From: JBDKGD01 sp964645125
GTDB lineage: Bacteria > Patescibacteriota > Minisyncoccia > UBA6257 > 2-01-FULL-56-20
Assembly: GCA_964645125.1 (NCBI GenBank)
Contig: CAZXZC010000009.1
Location: 1-27,313, forward strand
Reading direction: 5' to 3'
DNA: 27,313 bases
Part shown: positions 21,700 through 27,313 of the stretch, in pieces
How positions within the stretch are numbered: position 1 is the stretch's first letter
How the letters are laid out: each line of letters opens with the position of its first letter
Notes under the pieces: generated by a model
The model's input: only the letters and a program-made list of their open reading frames with translations
What the model was told of the DNA's origin: nothing
Database searches by the model: none
Program-made: the position numbers and the translations under genes

Positions 21700-23871
21700 T
21701 TATTTGGACCTATTCCTTTTAATTCGCAAACTGTTTGCAATGACACTCACGCTTGAAGCTGCCATAGCTGTTGCTGCAATCATTGGATTCAACAGCCCAA
21801 GGGCAGCAAGTGGGATAGCTGCAATATTATAGAAGAATGCCCAAAACAAGTTTTGCTTGATAATCCGAAACGTGGTTCGCGAGAGGCTGATTGCCTCCAC
21901 TACTTTCAATGGACTCCCCTTCACAAGCACAATATCACCAGATTCTATTGCAACATCAGTTCCGGTACCCATTGCAATACCAAGATCCGATTGGACAAGC
22001 GCTGGTGCGTCATTTATGCCATCACCAACAAATGCAACTTTCAAACCTTTTGCTTGAAACTCTTTTACAGCCATTGCCTTATCTTGTGGCAAAACATGAG
22101 CAACAACTTCATCGACGCTAAGCAATCTTCCTATTGCACGCGCGGTTGCTTCGTTGTCGCCTGTTATCATAACTGGTTTCATTCCTGATTTCTTGAGCAG
22201 CTCGATTGCTTCTTTTGCATCGTCTTTAACGGTATCGGCAATACCAAAAATACCAACTATTGTCTTTTCTTTTATAACCACCAATATGGTTTTCGCTTCT
22301 GTTTCCAGTCGATTAATATCTGACTGCATACTACCCAAATCAACATTGCGTTCTTGTGCAAAACGAACACTCCCAACCATCACAGATACTCCTTGAATGC
22401 TACCTTCGGCTCCCTTACCTGCAACGCTTACAAAATCGCTTACCATGGCTGGCTGGATGTTTTTTTCCTTTCCTTTTTCCATAACGGCGCGCGCTAATGG
22501 ATGTTCAGAAAAACTCTCGATACCCGAAGCAATCGATAGTAAATCATTCTCCATTCCATTTGTAACCGGAACTACATCGGTGACTCTCGGTTTGCCTTGG
22601 GTGAGGGTTCCTGTCTTGTCGAATACCACAACATCGATGTGTTTGCCCTTCTCCAGCGATGATCCATTTTTAATGAGTACGCCTCGCCGCGCTCCTTCGC
22701 CCGTGCCCACCATAACCGCCGTTGGAGTGGCAAGACCCAGTGCGCATGGGCAGGCCACCACAAGTACTGCTACGGCAGCAGTAATACTCTGAGCAATGTC
22801 TTGGGTTAGCAGGAACCATACCACGCAGGTAATACCTGCTATTACAAGCACAATGGGAACGAATATGGATGATATCTTGTCTGCCAATTTTTCAATCGGT
22901 GCTTTTTGTGTTTGCGCATCCTCAACCATTTTTACAATCTGTGCGAGCATGGTATCAGCACCTACTTTTTCTGCCTTCATCTCAAAGCTTCCGCTCACAT
23001 TGAGCGTGCCTCCAAACACCGCATCCCCTGCACGTTTTTCCACGGGCATGCTTTCTCCGGTCAGCATAGACTCATCCACACTCGAAGTACCTGTTTGCAC
23101 CACACCGTCTACAGGAATTTTTTCACCTGGACGAATGCGAAGAATGTCCCCGATCGCAACATCGGCAATGGGAATCTCCTTTTCTTGGTCATTTTTCATT
23201 ACCTTTGCTGATTTTGCTCCAAGCTGCATAAGCTTTTCAACCGCGGCTCCGGCAGCACCCCGACTTTTTGCTTCAAAATATCGGCCGAGCAAAATCAACC
23301 CAGCAATAACTGCTCCAGTTTCGAAATATAAATCTACACTGCTTGTAATCAAACCATACACACTAAACGCAAATGCAGCGATTGTGCCCAGAGAAACCAG
23401 GGTATCCATGTCGGCCTGAAATCGTTGTAATTTTTTGAGCATTCCAATATGGAATTCCTTGCCAAACCCAAAGATAACAACTGCGCTCAGAGCCATCTGT
23501 GCGATACCCGATAGATCACAACCAAAAACTGGAATACCGAATTGGATGTTGGTCATAGCAAGAATAGCAGTGAGAGCAGCGCCTGTTACTGCCCATACCG
23601 CATTGCGCTTTATTGTGGCAACCTCTTGCTTTTCGTGGTTATGCCGCATAGGCATATCAGCCATATCTTCAATATGATACCCACCTTCTTCGACTGCCTT
23701 ATGGATTTGCACCTCACTTACTTTCGTTTCATCAAACTCGACACTTGCTTTCCGTAACGCAAAATTAACTGATGCACCTTTTACTCCAGGCACAGCCTTG
23801 ATTGCTTGCTCGTTCAACACGACGCACGAGGCACAGTGCATACCTCCAATGCCAAATGTTATTTTTTTCAT
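21700..23871 (-). CDS. copA: Copper-translocating P1B-type ATPase
   Basis: 723 aa. ATP-driven export of Cu(I) across the cytoplasmic membrane. One N-terminal heavy-metal-associated domain (GMHCASC, residues 10-16), a short His/Met stretch (MPMRHNHE, 73-80), membrane helices, actuator TGES (271-274), transmembrane metal motif CPC (374-376) in [13 protein letters not shown], phosphorylation site DKTGT (Asp418), SEHPLA (455-460), GDGINDAP (616-623), and the C-terminal membrane signature [15 protein letters not shown]. All key residues are present. Start ATG 23871, 18 nt after the preceding fusion gene's stop, no clear Shine-Dalgarno. Last gene of the copper operon. CPC plus the M..SS of the last helix fits copper rather than zinc. 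Confidence 0.97.
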   Translation of the reverse strand: MKKITFGIGGMHCASCVVLNEQAIKAVPGVKGASVNFALRKASVEFDETKVSEVQIHKAVEEGGYHIEDMADMPMRHNHEKQEVATIKRNAVWAVTGAALTAILAMTNIQFGIPVFGCDLSGIAQMALSAVVIFGFGKEFHIGMLKKLQRFQADMDTLVSLGTIAAFAFSVYGLITSSVDLYFETGAVIAGLILLGRYFEAKSRGAAGAAVEKLMQLGAKSAKVMKNDQEKEIPIADVAIGDILRIRPGEKIPVDGVVQTGTSSVDESMLTGESMPVEKRAGDAVFGGTLNVSGSFEMKAEKVGADTMLAQIVKMVEDAQTQKAPIEKLADKISSIFVPIVLVIAGITCVVWFLLTQDIAQSITAAVAVLVVACPCALGLATPTAVMVGTGEGARRGVLIKNGSSLEKGKHIDVVVFDKTGTLTQGKPRVTDVVPVTNGMENDLLSIASGIESFSEHPLARAVMEKGKEKNIQPAMVSDFVSVAGKGAEGSIQGVSVMVGSVRFAQERNVDLGSMQSDINRLETEAKTILVVIKEKTIVGIFGIADTVKDDAKEAIELLKKSGMKPVMITGDNEATARAIGRLLSVDEVVAHVLPQDKAMAVKEFQAKGLKVAFVGDGINDAPALVQSDLGIAMGTGTDVAIESGDIVLVKGSPLKVVEAISLSRTTFRIIKQNLFWAFFYNIAAIPLAALGLLNPMIAATAMAASSVSVIANSLRIKRNRSK

Positions 23872-23889
23872 GGTTGTATGATGTTATTT

Positions 23890-25236
23890 TTATTCTACTA
23901 CGGTGAATGTTCCTGAATACATGCCCATGCTACACGTGAATCGTAATTTGCCGACTTGTGTTGGCGTAAACATAATCACGTTCTGACCTGGCTGTAATAG
24001 CTGCGCGATGTTGTATGCGGGCAGTTGAATGCTCGCCGCGCATGTATAGGCGTTTGTTGAATTGATAATCCACTTTACCGGGATTCCTTTTTTGACGGTA
24101 ATATTGTTTGGCTGATATCCACTTGCTCCCTGCGTCATGTGTACAATCTGCTCACCATTTTGAATTTCTGGGAGTGCAGCAGGTGATGAATTTGTAGTGA
24201 TAAAAGAATACGAAGAAATCCCCCACCCACTCAGATTCAATCCATTTGCGATATTGAAAACCCCGAGAACTAACACCACGACACCGATAAAGCGAAAGAA
24301 GATCCTTGCTGTCCTCCCCCGAAGAAATGACGTGAGCGCTCCGACCCCTAACAACCCCGGCATTGTGCCAAGCGCAAATATACCCATGATGCTCGCCCCC
24401 ATCACGAAGCTTCCTGTTGTTATCACATACAACTGCATTGCTTGCGTGAAGGCGCATGGTAGAAAAAATGTCAGTGCTCCACCAATACATGCTTCTTTGT
24501 GCGAATACTCACTGTTTTGATTTTTTATACCCAACACATGACTTAACTTTTTGGGAAACGTGAAACTGAGATTCGCAAGCTTCGGTGATATACCCGTAAG
24601 CTTGAGCCCTATAATAAGCATGACAACTCCAGCTCCGACCACGAGAAATCCGGCAAAGCCTGTTGAGGGTTTTATGACGGATCCAAGCATTGCTATAACT
24701 CCTCCAAGGAGTGCGTACGATACAAGTCTGCCTGCGCCAAAAAAAAGATTTGGCTTAAATCGTTCCCATCGACTTGCATACTGATGTTTTTCTGCATATG
24801 AAGCGGAAAAGCCAGCAACAAGACCACCAACAACCGCCATGCAAGTCGATATTCCGGCAGTCAGGCCAATGATAAACACAATCGGATATGTCGGTGCAGC
24901 AGAAAACTTTATACCAACCATGTCGAAGATACCAGTTGTTATTGCACACATCCATAAAAATAACACTACCGACACACCGAGCATGATCTCAAACCATTCC
25001 CCTGCGTCTCGAGAAACCCAATGAAGCTTTCCGGATGTGCCGAGAGAATATCCAGCTTCGTTTACAGCGCGCGCAATAGCATCATCACTTATAGTGTTGC
25101 TGTATTCGATTTCTGCACTACCATTCTTTTGACTCACTTCTACCCATTTTATTCCTTGCACTTGGGATATACTCCTTTCGAGTAAGATCTCGCAAGAAGC
25201 GCAGTGCATACCTTTTATGTTATATTTCTTTTTCAT
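23890..25236 (-). CDS. HMA - TauE/SafE-like membrane - cupredoxin fusion protein
   Basis: 448 aa, three parts. (1) A heavy-metal-associated domain with GMHCASC (9-15). (2) A membrane core of six or more helices (about 84-335), related to the TauE/SafE/DsbD family, with conserved Cys in GISTCMAVVGG (Cys132) and FFLPCAFTQAMQL (Cys261), a pair placed like the redox Cys of DsbD/CcdA-type carriers. (3) A C-terminal cupredoxin-like domain (about 360-448) with YTCAASIQLPAY (Cys399) and FTCSMGMYSGTFTVVE (Cys435, Met437, Met439) as candidate copper ligands. Likely handles Cu(I) at the membrane together with CopA. Start ATG 25236 is at the HMA domain; the longer frame adds unrelated residues. No clear Shine-Dalgarno. 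It follows the 127-aa gene by 69 nt. Confidence 0.88.
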   Translation of the reverse strand: MKKKYNIKGMHCASCEILLERSISQVQGIKWVEVSQKNGSAEIEYSNTISDDAIARAVNEAGYSLGTSGKLHWVSRDAGEWFEIMLGVSVVLFLWMCAITTGIFDMVGIKFSAAPTYPIVFIIGLTAGISTCMAVVGGLVAGFSASYAEKHQYASRWERFKPNLFFGAGRLVSYALLGGVIAMLGSVIKPSTGFAGFLVVGAGVVMLIIGLKLTGISPKLANLSFTFPKKLSHVLGIKNQNSEYSHKEACIGGALTFFLPCAFTQAMQLYVITTGSFVMGASIMGIFALGTMPGLLGVGALTSFLRGRTARIFFRFIGVVVLVLGVFNIANGLNLSGWGISSYSFITTNSSPAALPEIQNGEQIVHMTQGASGYQPNNITVKKGIPVKWIINSTNAYTCAASIQLPAYNIAQLLQPGQNVIMFTPTQVGKLRFTCSMGMYSGTFTVVE

Positions 25237-25271
25237 AGTTTTTAGTTTTTTGACACAGTAAAATACCACAT

Positions 25272-25294
25272 ACCCCAACTACCTGTGCTGGGGT
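25272..25294. promoter_or_regulatory. Possible operator in the copper operon
   Basis: ACCCCA-N11-TGGGGT inverted repeat, about 36 bp upstream of the fusion gene start. G/C-tract dyads of this kind occur in CsoR-type copper repressor sites, though usually with shorter spacing. No csoR gene is in the window. It could also be a weak hairpin. Confidence 0.3.
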
Positions 25295-25305
25295 GCGGCT
25301 ATGGC

Positions 25306-25689
25306 CTACAAACCAAAAACGCGAGAATGCAAAATGCCCTGAGCAATTAGCCTTGCTACAAAATTTAAAAAGGATATGGGTACCCTTTCGGGGCCACACC
25401 GATATCTCTCAAGAACAGCGATATCACGATGATTGGACGCGAGAAGCATGCCCACAACTATTAGCACCACTGTAAAAACCAAGCGAAGCGAAGTCTGTCC
25501 CCCAAAAGACGCCTCCACAACAGTAGGAATTGAAACCGACATAAATGGACACAGAGAAGCGATACTTCTTTGATCCTGGCAATCAGTCATCAAAACAGGG
25601 TGTACAAAAGCAAAACAAACCATATACCCCACACTCAGAGCGAAAACAATCAGAACTGCTACGCCAAGTATTTTTTGAGCACCGTGCAT
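25306..25689 (-). CDS. Small membrane protein at head of copper operon
   Basis: 127 aa with hydrophobic helices at the N-terminus (ILGVAVLIVFALSVGYMVCFAFV) and middle (LRLVFTVVLIVVGMLLAS), and a weaker one near the C-terminus (FLNFVARLIAQGIL). Between the first two lies HPVLMTDCQDQRSIASLCPFMSVSI, with two Cys and several Met, which could bind copper on the outside. I do not recognise the family; similar small Cys/Met membrane proteins are found next to copper genes, and the position suggests an accessory role. Start ATG 25689, with TTTACT-16-TATAAT upstream. Confidence 0.65.
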   Translation of the reverse strand: MHGAQKILGVAVLIVFALSVGYMVCFAFVHPVLMTDCQDQRSIASLCPFMSVSIPTVVEASFGGQTSLRLVFTVVLIVVGMLLASNHRDIAVLERYRCGPERVPISFLNFVARLIAQGILHSRVFGL

Positions 25690-25698
25690 TATAAATGC

Positions 25699-25726
25699 AT
25701 TATATGCCGAATAGAGGCCAAGTAAA
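25699..25726 (-). promoter_or_regulatory. Promoter of the copper operon
   Basis: Minus strand: TTTACT (25721-25726), 16-bp spacer, TATAAT (25699-25704), 9 nt before ATG 25689. Near-leaderless. Confidence 0.7.
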
Positions 25727-25802
25727 GTGCGGGGTGTGCAATTGCGAACTACGCTCTTGTGCTTTTCTGGTCAACGCTTGTATGGAACAGGAGCTTATGT
25801 TT

Positions 25803-25808
25803 TATAAT
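25803..25808 (+). promoter_or_regulatory. -10 box of the 25816 gene
   Basis: TATAAT, 7 nt before ATG 25816; leaderless spacing. TTGTAT (25778-25783) at 19 bp is a possible -35. This box decides the start of the next gene. Confidence 0.5.
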
Positions 25809-25815
25809 GAGTCTT

Positions 25816-26124
25816 ATGACTACCTTATTTAAAAATCCGTATCTCAACAGCATATATGCCGAGGTATACATTGTTCTGGTGGTGTGGCTTATGCATACCT
25901 TAGGAAAGCCGAATACTCCCGACACGTTTTTTGACCCAATCGCTGCTTTGTCAGTGTTTGTGCTTTCTGCAGCAGTTATGGGGTACTTGTTCCTGGGTGA
26001 GCCGCTTCAGTTGTATTTTGATGGGCAGAAAAAGCAGTCAGTCGCTTTCTTTTTCCGAACGGTTTTAAGCTTTGCGGCAATAACTGTAGTTCTTCTTGTT
26101 ATTGTATCTCGCATGGCAAGATAG
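25816..26124 (+). CDS. Small membrane protein, unknown function
   Basis: 102 aa with three membrane helices: VYIVLVVWLMHTLG (about 17-30), IAALSVFVLSAAVMGYLFLG (about 43-62) and FFFRTVLSFAAITVVLLVIV (about 78-97). A short polar loop EPLQLYFDGQKKQS separates the last two. The start was set at ATG 25816 because TATAAT lies 7 nt upstream; the longer frame from 25759 and ATG 25807 overlap or precede that box. This shape (N-terminal LFKNPYLNSIYAEVYI) is reminiscent of uncharacterised CPR membrane proteins. Single gene. Confidence 0.65.
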   Translation: MTTLFKNPYLNSIYAEVYIVLVVWLMHTLGKPNTPDTFFDPIAALSVFVLSAAVMGYLFLGEPLQLYFDGQKKQSVAFFFRTVLSFAAITVVLLVIVSRMAR

Positions 26125-26180
26125 CTTTGGTATATAGGAATTTGGCAAAAAAGTGATATAGTTTTTATATACATATATTC

Positions 26181-26552
26181 ATGAAAAAAGGATCCTACGT
26201 GGATGGGTTTGTGATTTCTATCCCAAAAAATAAAACTGCCGAGTATAAGAACATTGCAAAAGAAGCACTTGGCGTTTGGACGAAGTTTGGCGCACTTGAT
26301 TATAAAGAATGCATTATTGAGGACCCTGCTCCTCAATTTGTCGCTTTCACATTCGCTAAAATGGCCAAAACAAAACCGGATGAAGCGGTGTGGTTTTCGT
26401 TTATTACCTTTAAGTCGCGCGCGCATCGAGATGCGGTGAATAAAAAAGTTATGGCATTTTTTGAGAAGAAATATGGCAAAAATAATATGGCCATGCCATT
26501 TGATATGAAGCGTTTTTCGTATGCAGGTTTTCAGGTAGAGGTGGGAATGTAA
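26181..26552 (+). CDS. DUF1428 family protein
   Basis: 123 aa. The family pattern is clear: SYVDGFVISIPKNKTAEYKNIAKEA at the start, FGALDYKECIIED, an AVWFSFITFKSRAHRDAVNKKV block, and MPFDMKRFSYAGFQ at the end. DUF1428 (YbaA-like) proteins form a small ferredoxin-like fold; their function is not known, and older 'signal recognition particle RNA' labels are misannotations. Length is normal. The start is ATG 26181; TATACA (26168-26173) 7 nt upstream suggests a leaderless mRNA. Terminator follows. Confidence 0.9.
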   Translation: MKKGSYVDGFVISIPKNKTAEYKNIAKEALGVWTKFGALDYKECIIEDPAPQFVAFTFAKMAKTKPDEAVWFSFITFKSRAHRDAVNKKVMAFFEKKYGKNNMAMPFDMKRFSYAGFQVEVGM

Positions 26553-26581
26553 ATAGTTAAGATCATTTACTCCGATTTAAA

Positions 26582-26605
26582 GTCGACCGAAAGGTTGGCT
26601 TTTTT
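26582..26605 (+). terminator. Rho-independent terminator
   Basis: GTCGACC-GAAA-GGTTGGC: 7-bp stem (two G-U pairs) with a GNRA tetraloop, then TTTTTTG. Ends the DUF1428 gene. Confidence 0.8.
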
Positions 26606-26621
26606 GTTTACCATTTTTAAC

Positions 26622-26650
26622 TTGACTTTTATAATATAATATGTTATTAT
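26622..26650 (+). promoter_or_regulatory. Sigma70 promoter of the 26704 gene pair
   Basis: TTGACT (26622-26627), 17-bp spacer, TATTAT (26645-26650); a second TATAAT overlaps at 26650-26655. Very AT-rich. The region through ATTGAA matches the promoter at 18740. Confidence 0.7.
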
Positions 26651-26703
26651 ATAATCTGTGAGTATTGAATTAACAACTTCGGATAAAGAAAGAGGATTTG
26701 CTT

Positions 26704-26949
26704 ATGTCTAATGTTCAAATTGAGGTCTGCGAGCGATCAATGGACTATTCACGAAGAATGGTGTGCGAAGCAGAAACAAATAGCTGCCACATGGAAGAGT
26801 TTCCTCGCTACCACGCTCAAATTGCTGGTAGGCCAGGGGTATGGGCAGCTGGAAATTCAATCGATGATGCTATTGGCAACCTTATTCGTTGTCATCCTGA
26901 ACAATTCGGGATAGAAATCAACTTCCTCAACGGAAAACTTCCACGCTAA
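26704..26949 (+). CDS. HicB-like domain protein
   Basis: 81 aa. The C-terminal part reads FPRYHAQIAGRPGVWAAGNSIDDAIGNLIRCHPEQFGIEI, like the partial RNase H-type fold of HicB antitoxins ('Y.a.i.g.pGv.a.G.T.eEAl.nl'). No DNA-binding domain and no HicA toxin (a small dsRBD-like protein with a catalytic His) adjoin it, so an antitoxin role is not supported. Start ATG 26704 with AGAGGA 8 nt upstream; the in-frame TTG 26698 was rejected. First of a two-gene unit. Confidence 0.6.
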   Translation: MSNVQIEVCERSMDYSRRMVCEAETNSCHMEEFPRYHAQIAGRPGVWAAGNSIDDAIGNLIRCHPEQFGIEINFLNGKLPR

Positions 26950-26979
26950 CAATTGCAGTGAAAATAGGAGAGACAAGTT

Positions 26980-27165
26980 ATGGTATTGGAACTTTTTGAA
27001 AGTGATCTGAGACCAGAATCACAAAACAAGAATACTATCGACATTCGATTTGTCGATTTGAATGAGCAGGCTCAAGGTGTTGTCAAACTTGTTGGGAAGG
27101 CAACATTTTATCGAAACAAAGGAACTCCCCGAGAAAATTACCGGGTTATTTACCCAAATAGGTAG
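26980..27165 (+). CDS. Small protein, unknown function
   Basis: 61 aa, no membrane segment, beta-looking: NTIDIRFVDLNEQAQGVVKLVGKATFY followed by RENYRVIYPNR. AGGAG about 9 nt before ATG 26980 is a good ribosome-binding site. It follows the HicB-like gene by 30 nt and ends before a strong terminator, so both are one unit. I do not recognise a family, and it does not look like HicA. Confidence 0.55.
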   Translation: MVLELFESDLRPESQNKNTIDIRFVDLNEQAQGVVKLVGKATFYRNKGTPRENYRVIYPNR

Positions 27166-27183
27166 GCCACTGAGATTAAACTT

Positions 27184-27226
27184 AAATCGTCGATGCAGAT
27201 ACATTTCTGCTCGACGATTTTTTTTA
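27184..27226 (+). terminator. Rho-independent terminator
   Basis: AAATCGTCGA (27184-27193) / TCGACGATTT (27211-27220) with inner GCAGA / TCTGC, a one-base bulge and a TACATT loop, followed by TTTTT. Ends the 26704-27165 unit. The remaining 87 nt to the window edge show no gene. Confidence 0.88.
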
Positions 27227-27313
27227 CAATTTCTTTTTCGATTGTCTACCCAGCACCCATTTTTGGGTACGGCTTATTGGCTTATCAGTTCGGTGCACAC
27301 AGCCCACCCAGCA

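Noticed and set aside
26704..27165. HicAB toxin-antitoxin module
   Set aside because: The 61-aa neighbour lacks the HicA pattern (small dsRBD-like fold with Gly-x-His) and the HicB-like protein lacks a DNA-binding domain.

Overview
The window reads like a chromosome segment of a Candidate Phyla Radiation (Patescibacteria) bacterium, most probably a parcubacterium. Pointers are the many short single- or double-span membrane proteins of unknown function, several genes whose -10 box lies only 6-9 nt before the start codon (leaderless transcripts), a monomeric cobalamin-dependent ribonucleotide reductase, a GerMN protein, DUF4430, DUF1761 and DUF218 proteins, and TGA used as an ordinary stop codon. 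The lineage is inferred from gene content, not from a marker gene.

Layout. 1-1840: the end of a DUF1761 membrane protein (-), a 54-aa membrane protein (+) and dihydroorotate dehydrogenase (+). 1837-5702 (-): a tight four-gene cobalamin operon (class II RNR, PduO-type adenosyltransferase, DUF4430 membrane-anchored protein, DUF6580 S-component-like membrane protein), with a divergent ArsR-type regulator (5766-6101, +) and an 18-bp direct repeat between them. 6301-8089: a membrane-anchored secreted protein (+), then a DUF218 protein and an unknown membrane protein (-). 8222-10257: a DEAD-box RNA helicase (-) bracketed by two copies of a modular intergenic repeat. 10258-14551 (-): an OmpR-type response regulator, a membrane histidine kinase and, overlapping the kinase gene by 86 bp, a 651-aa protein with a DxDD motif in an alpha-alpha-barrel N-terminus and DDxxD plus an Asp-rich second motif in the C-terminus, i.e. 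the layout of a bifunctional class II/class I terpene synthase. 14639-17495 (-): RluA-type pseudouridine synthase, SAM methyltransferase, GerMN protein and UBP-type zinc finger. 17668-19616 (+): four small genes of unknown function. 19672-21481 (-): tRNA-dihydrouridine synthase and a PKD-like protein. 21554-21625 (+): tRNA-Asn. 21700-25689 (-): a copper operon (small membrane protein, HMA/TauE-SafE/cupredoxin fusion, CopA-type P1B ATPase). 25816-27165 (+): a small membrane protein, a DUF1428 protein, a HicB-like protein and a 61-aa unknown.

How it fits together. The RNR operon looks like a salvage route: scavenge a corrinoid outside the cell, bring it in, adenosylate it and use it for deoxynucleotide synthesis. 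No corrinoid biosynthesis gene is visible. The copper operon looks like export and handling of Cu(I). The kinase/regulator/terpene-synthase-like locus is the strongest candidate for an undescribed system: a two-component pair translationally tied to a putative two-domain isoprenoid cyclase, in a lineage generally short of isoprenoid pathways.

All product calls are from reading translations and motifs by eye; no database search was run.
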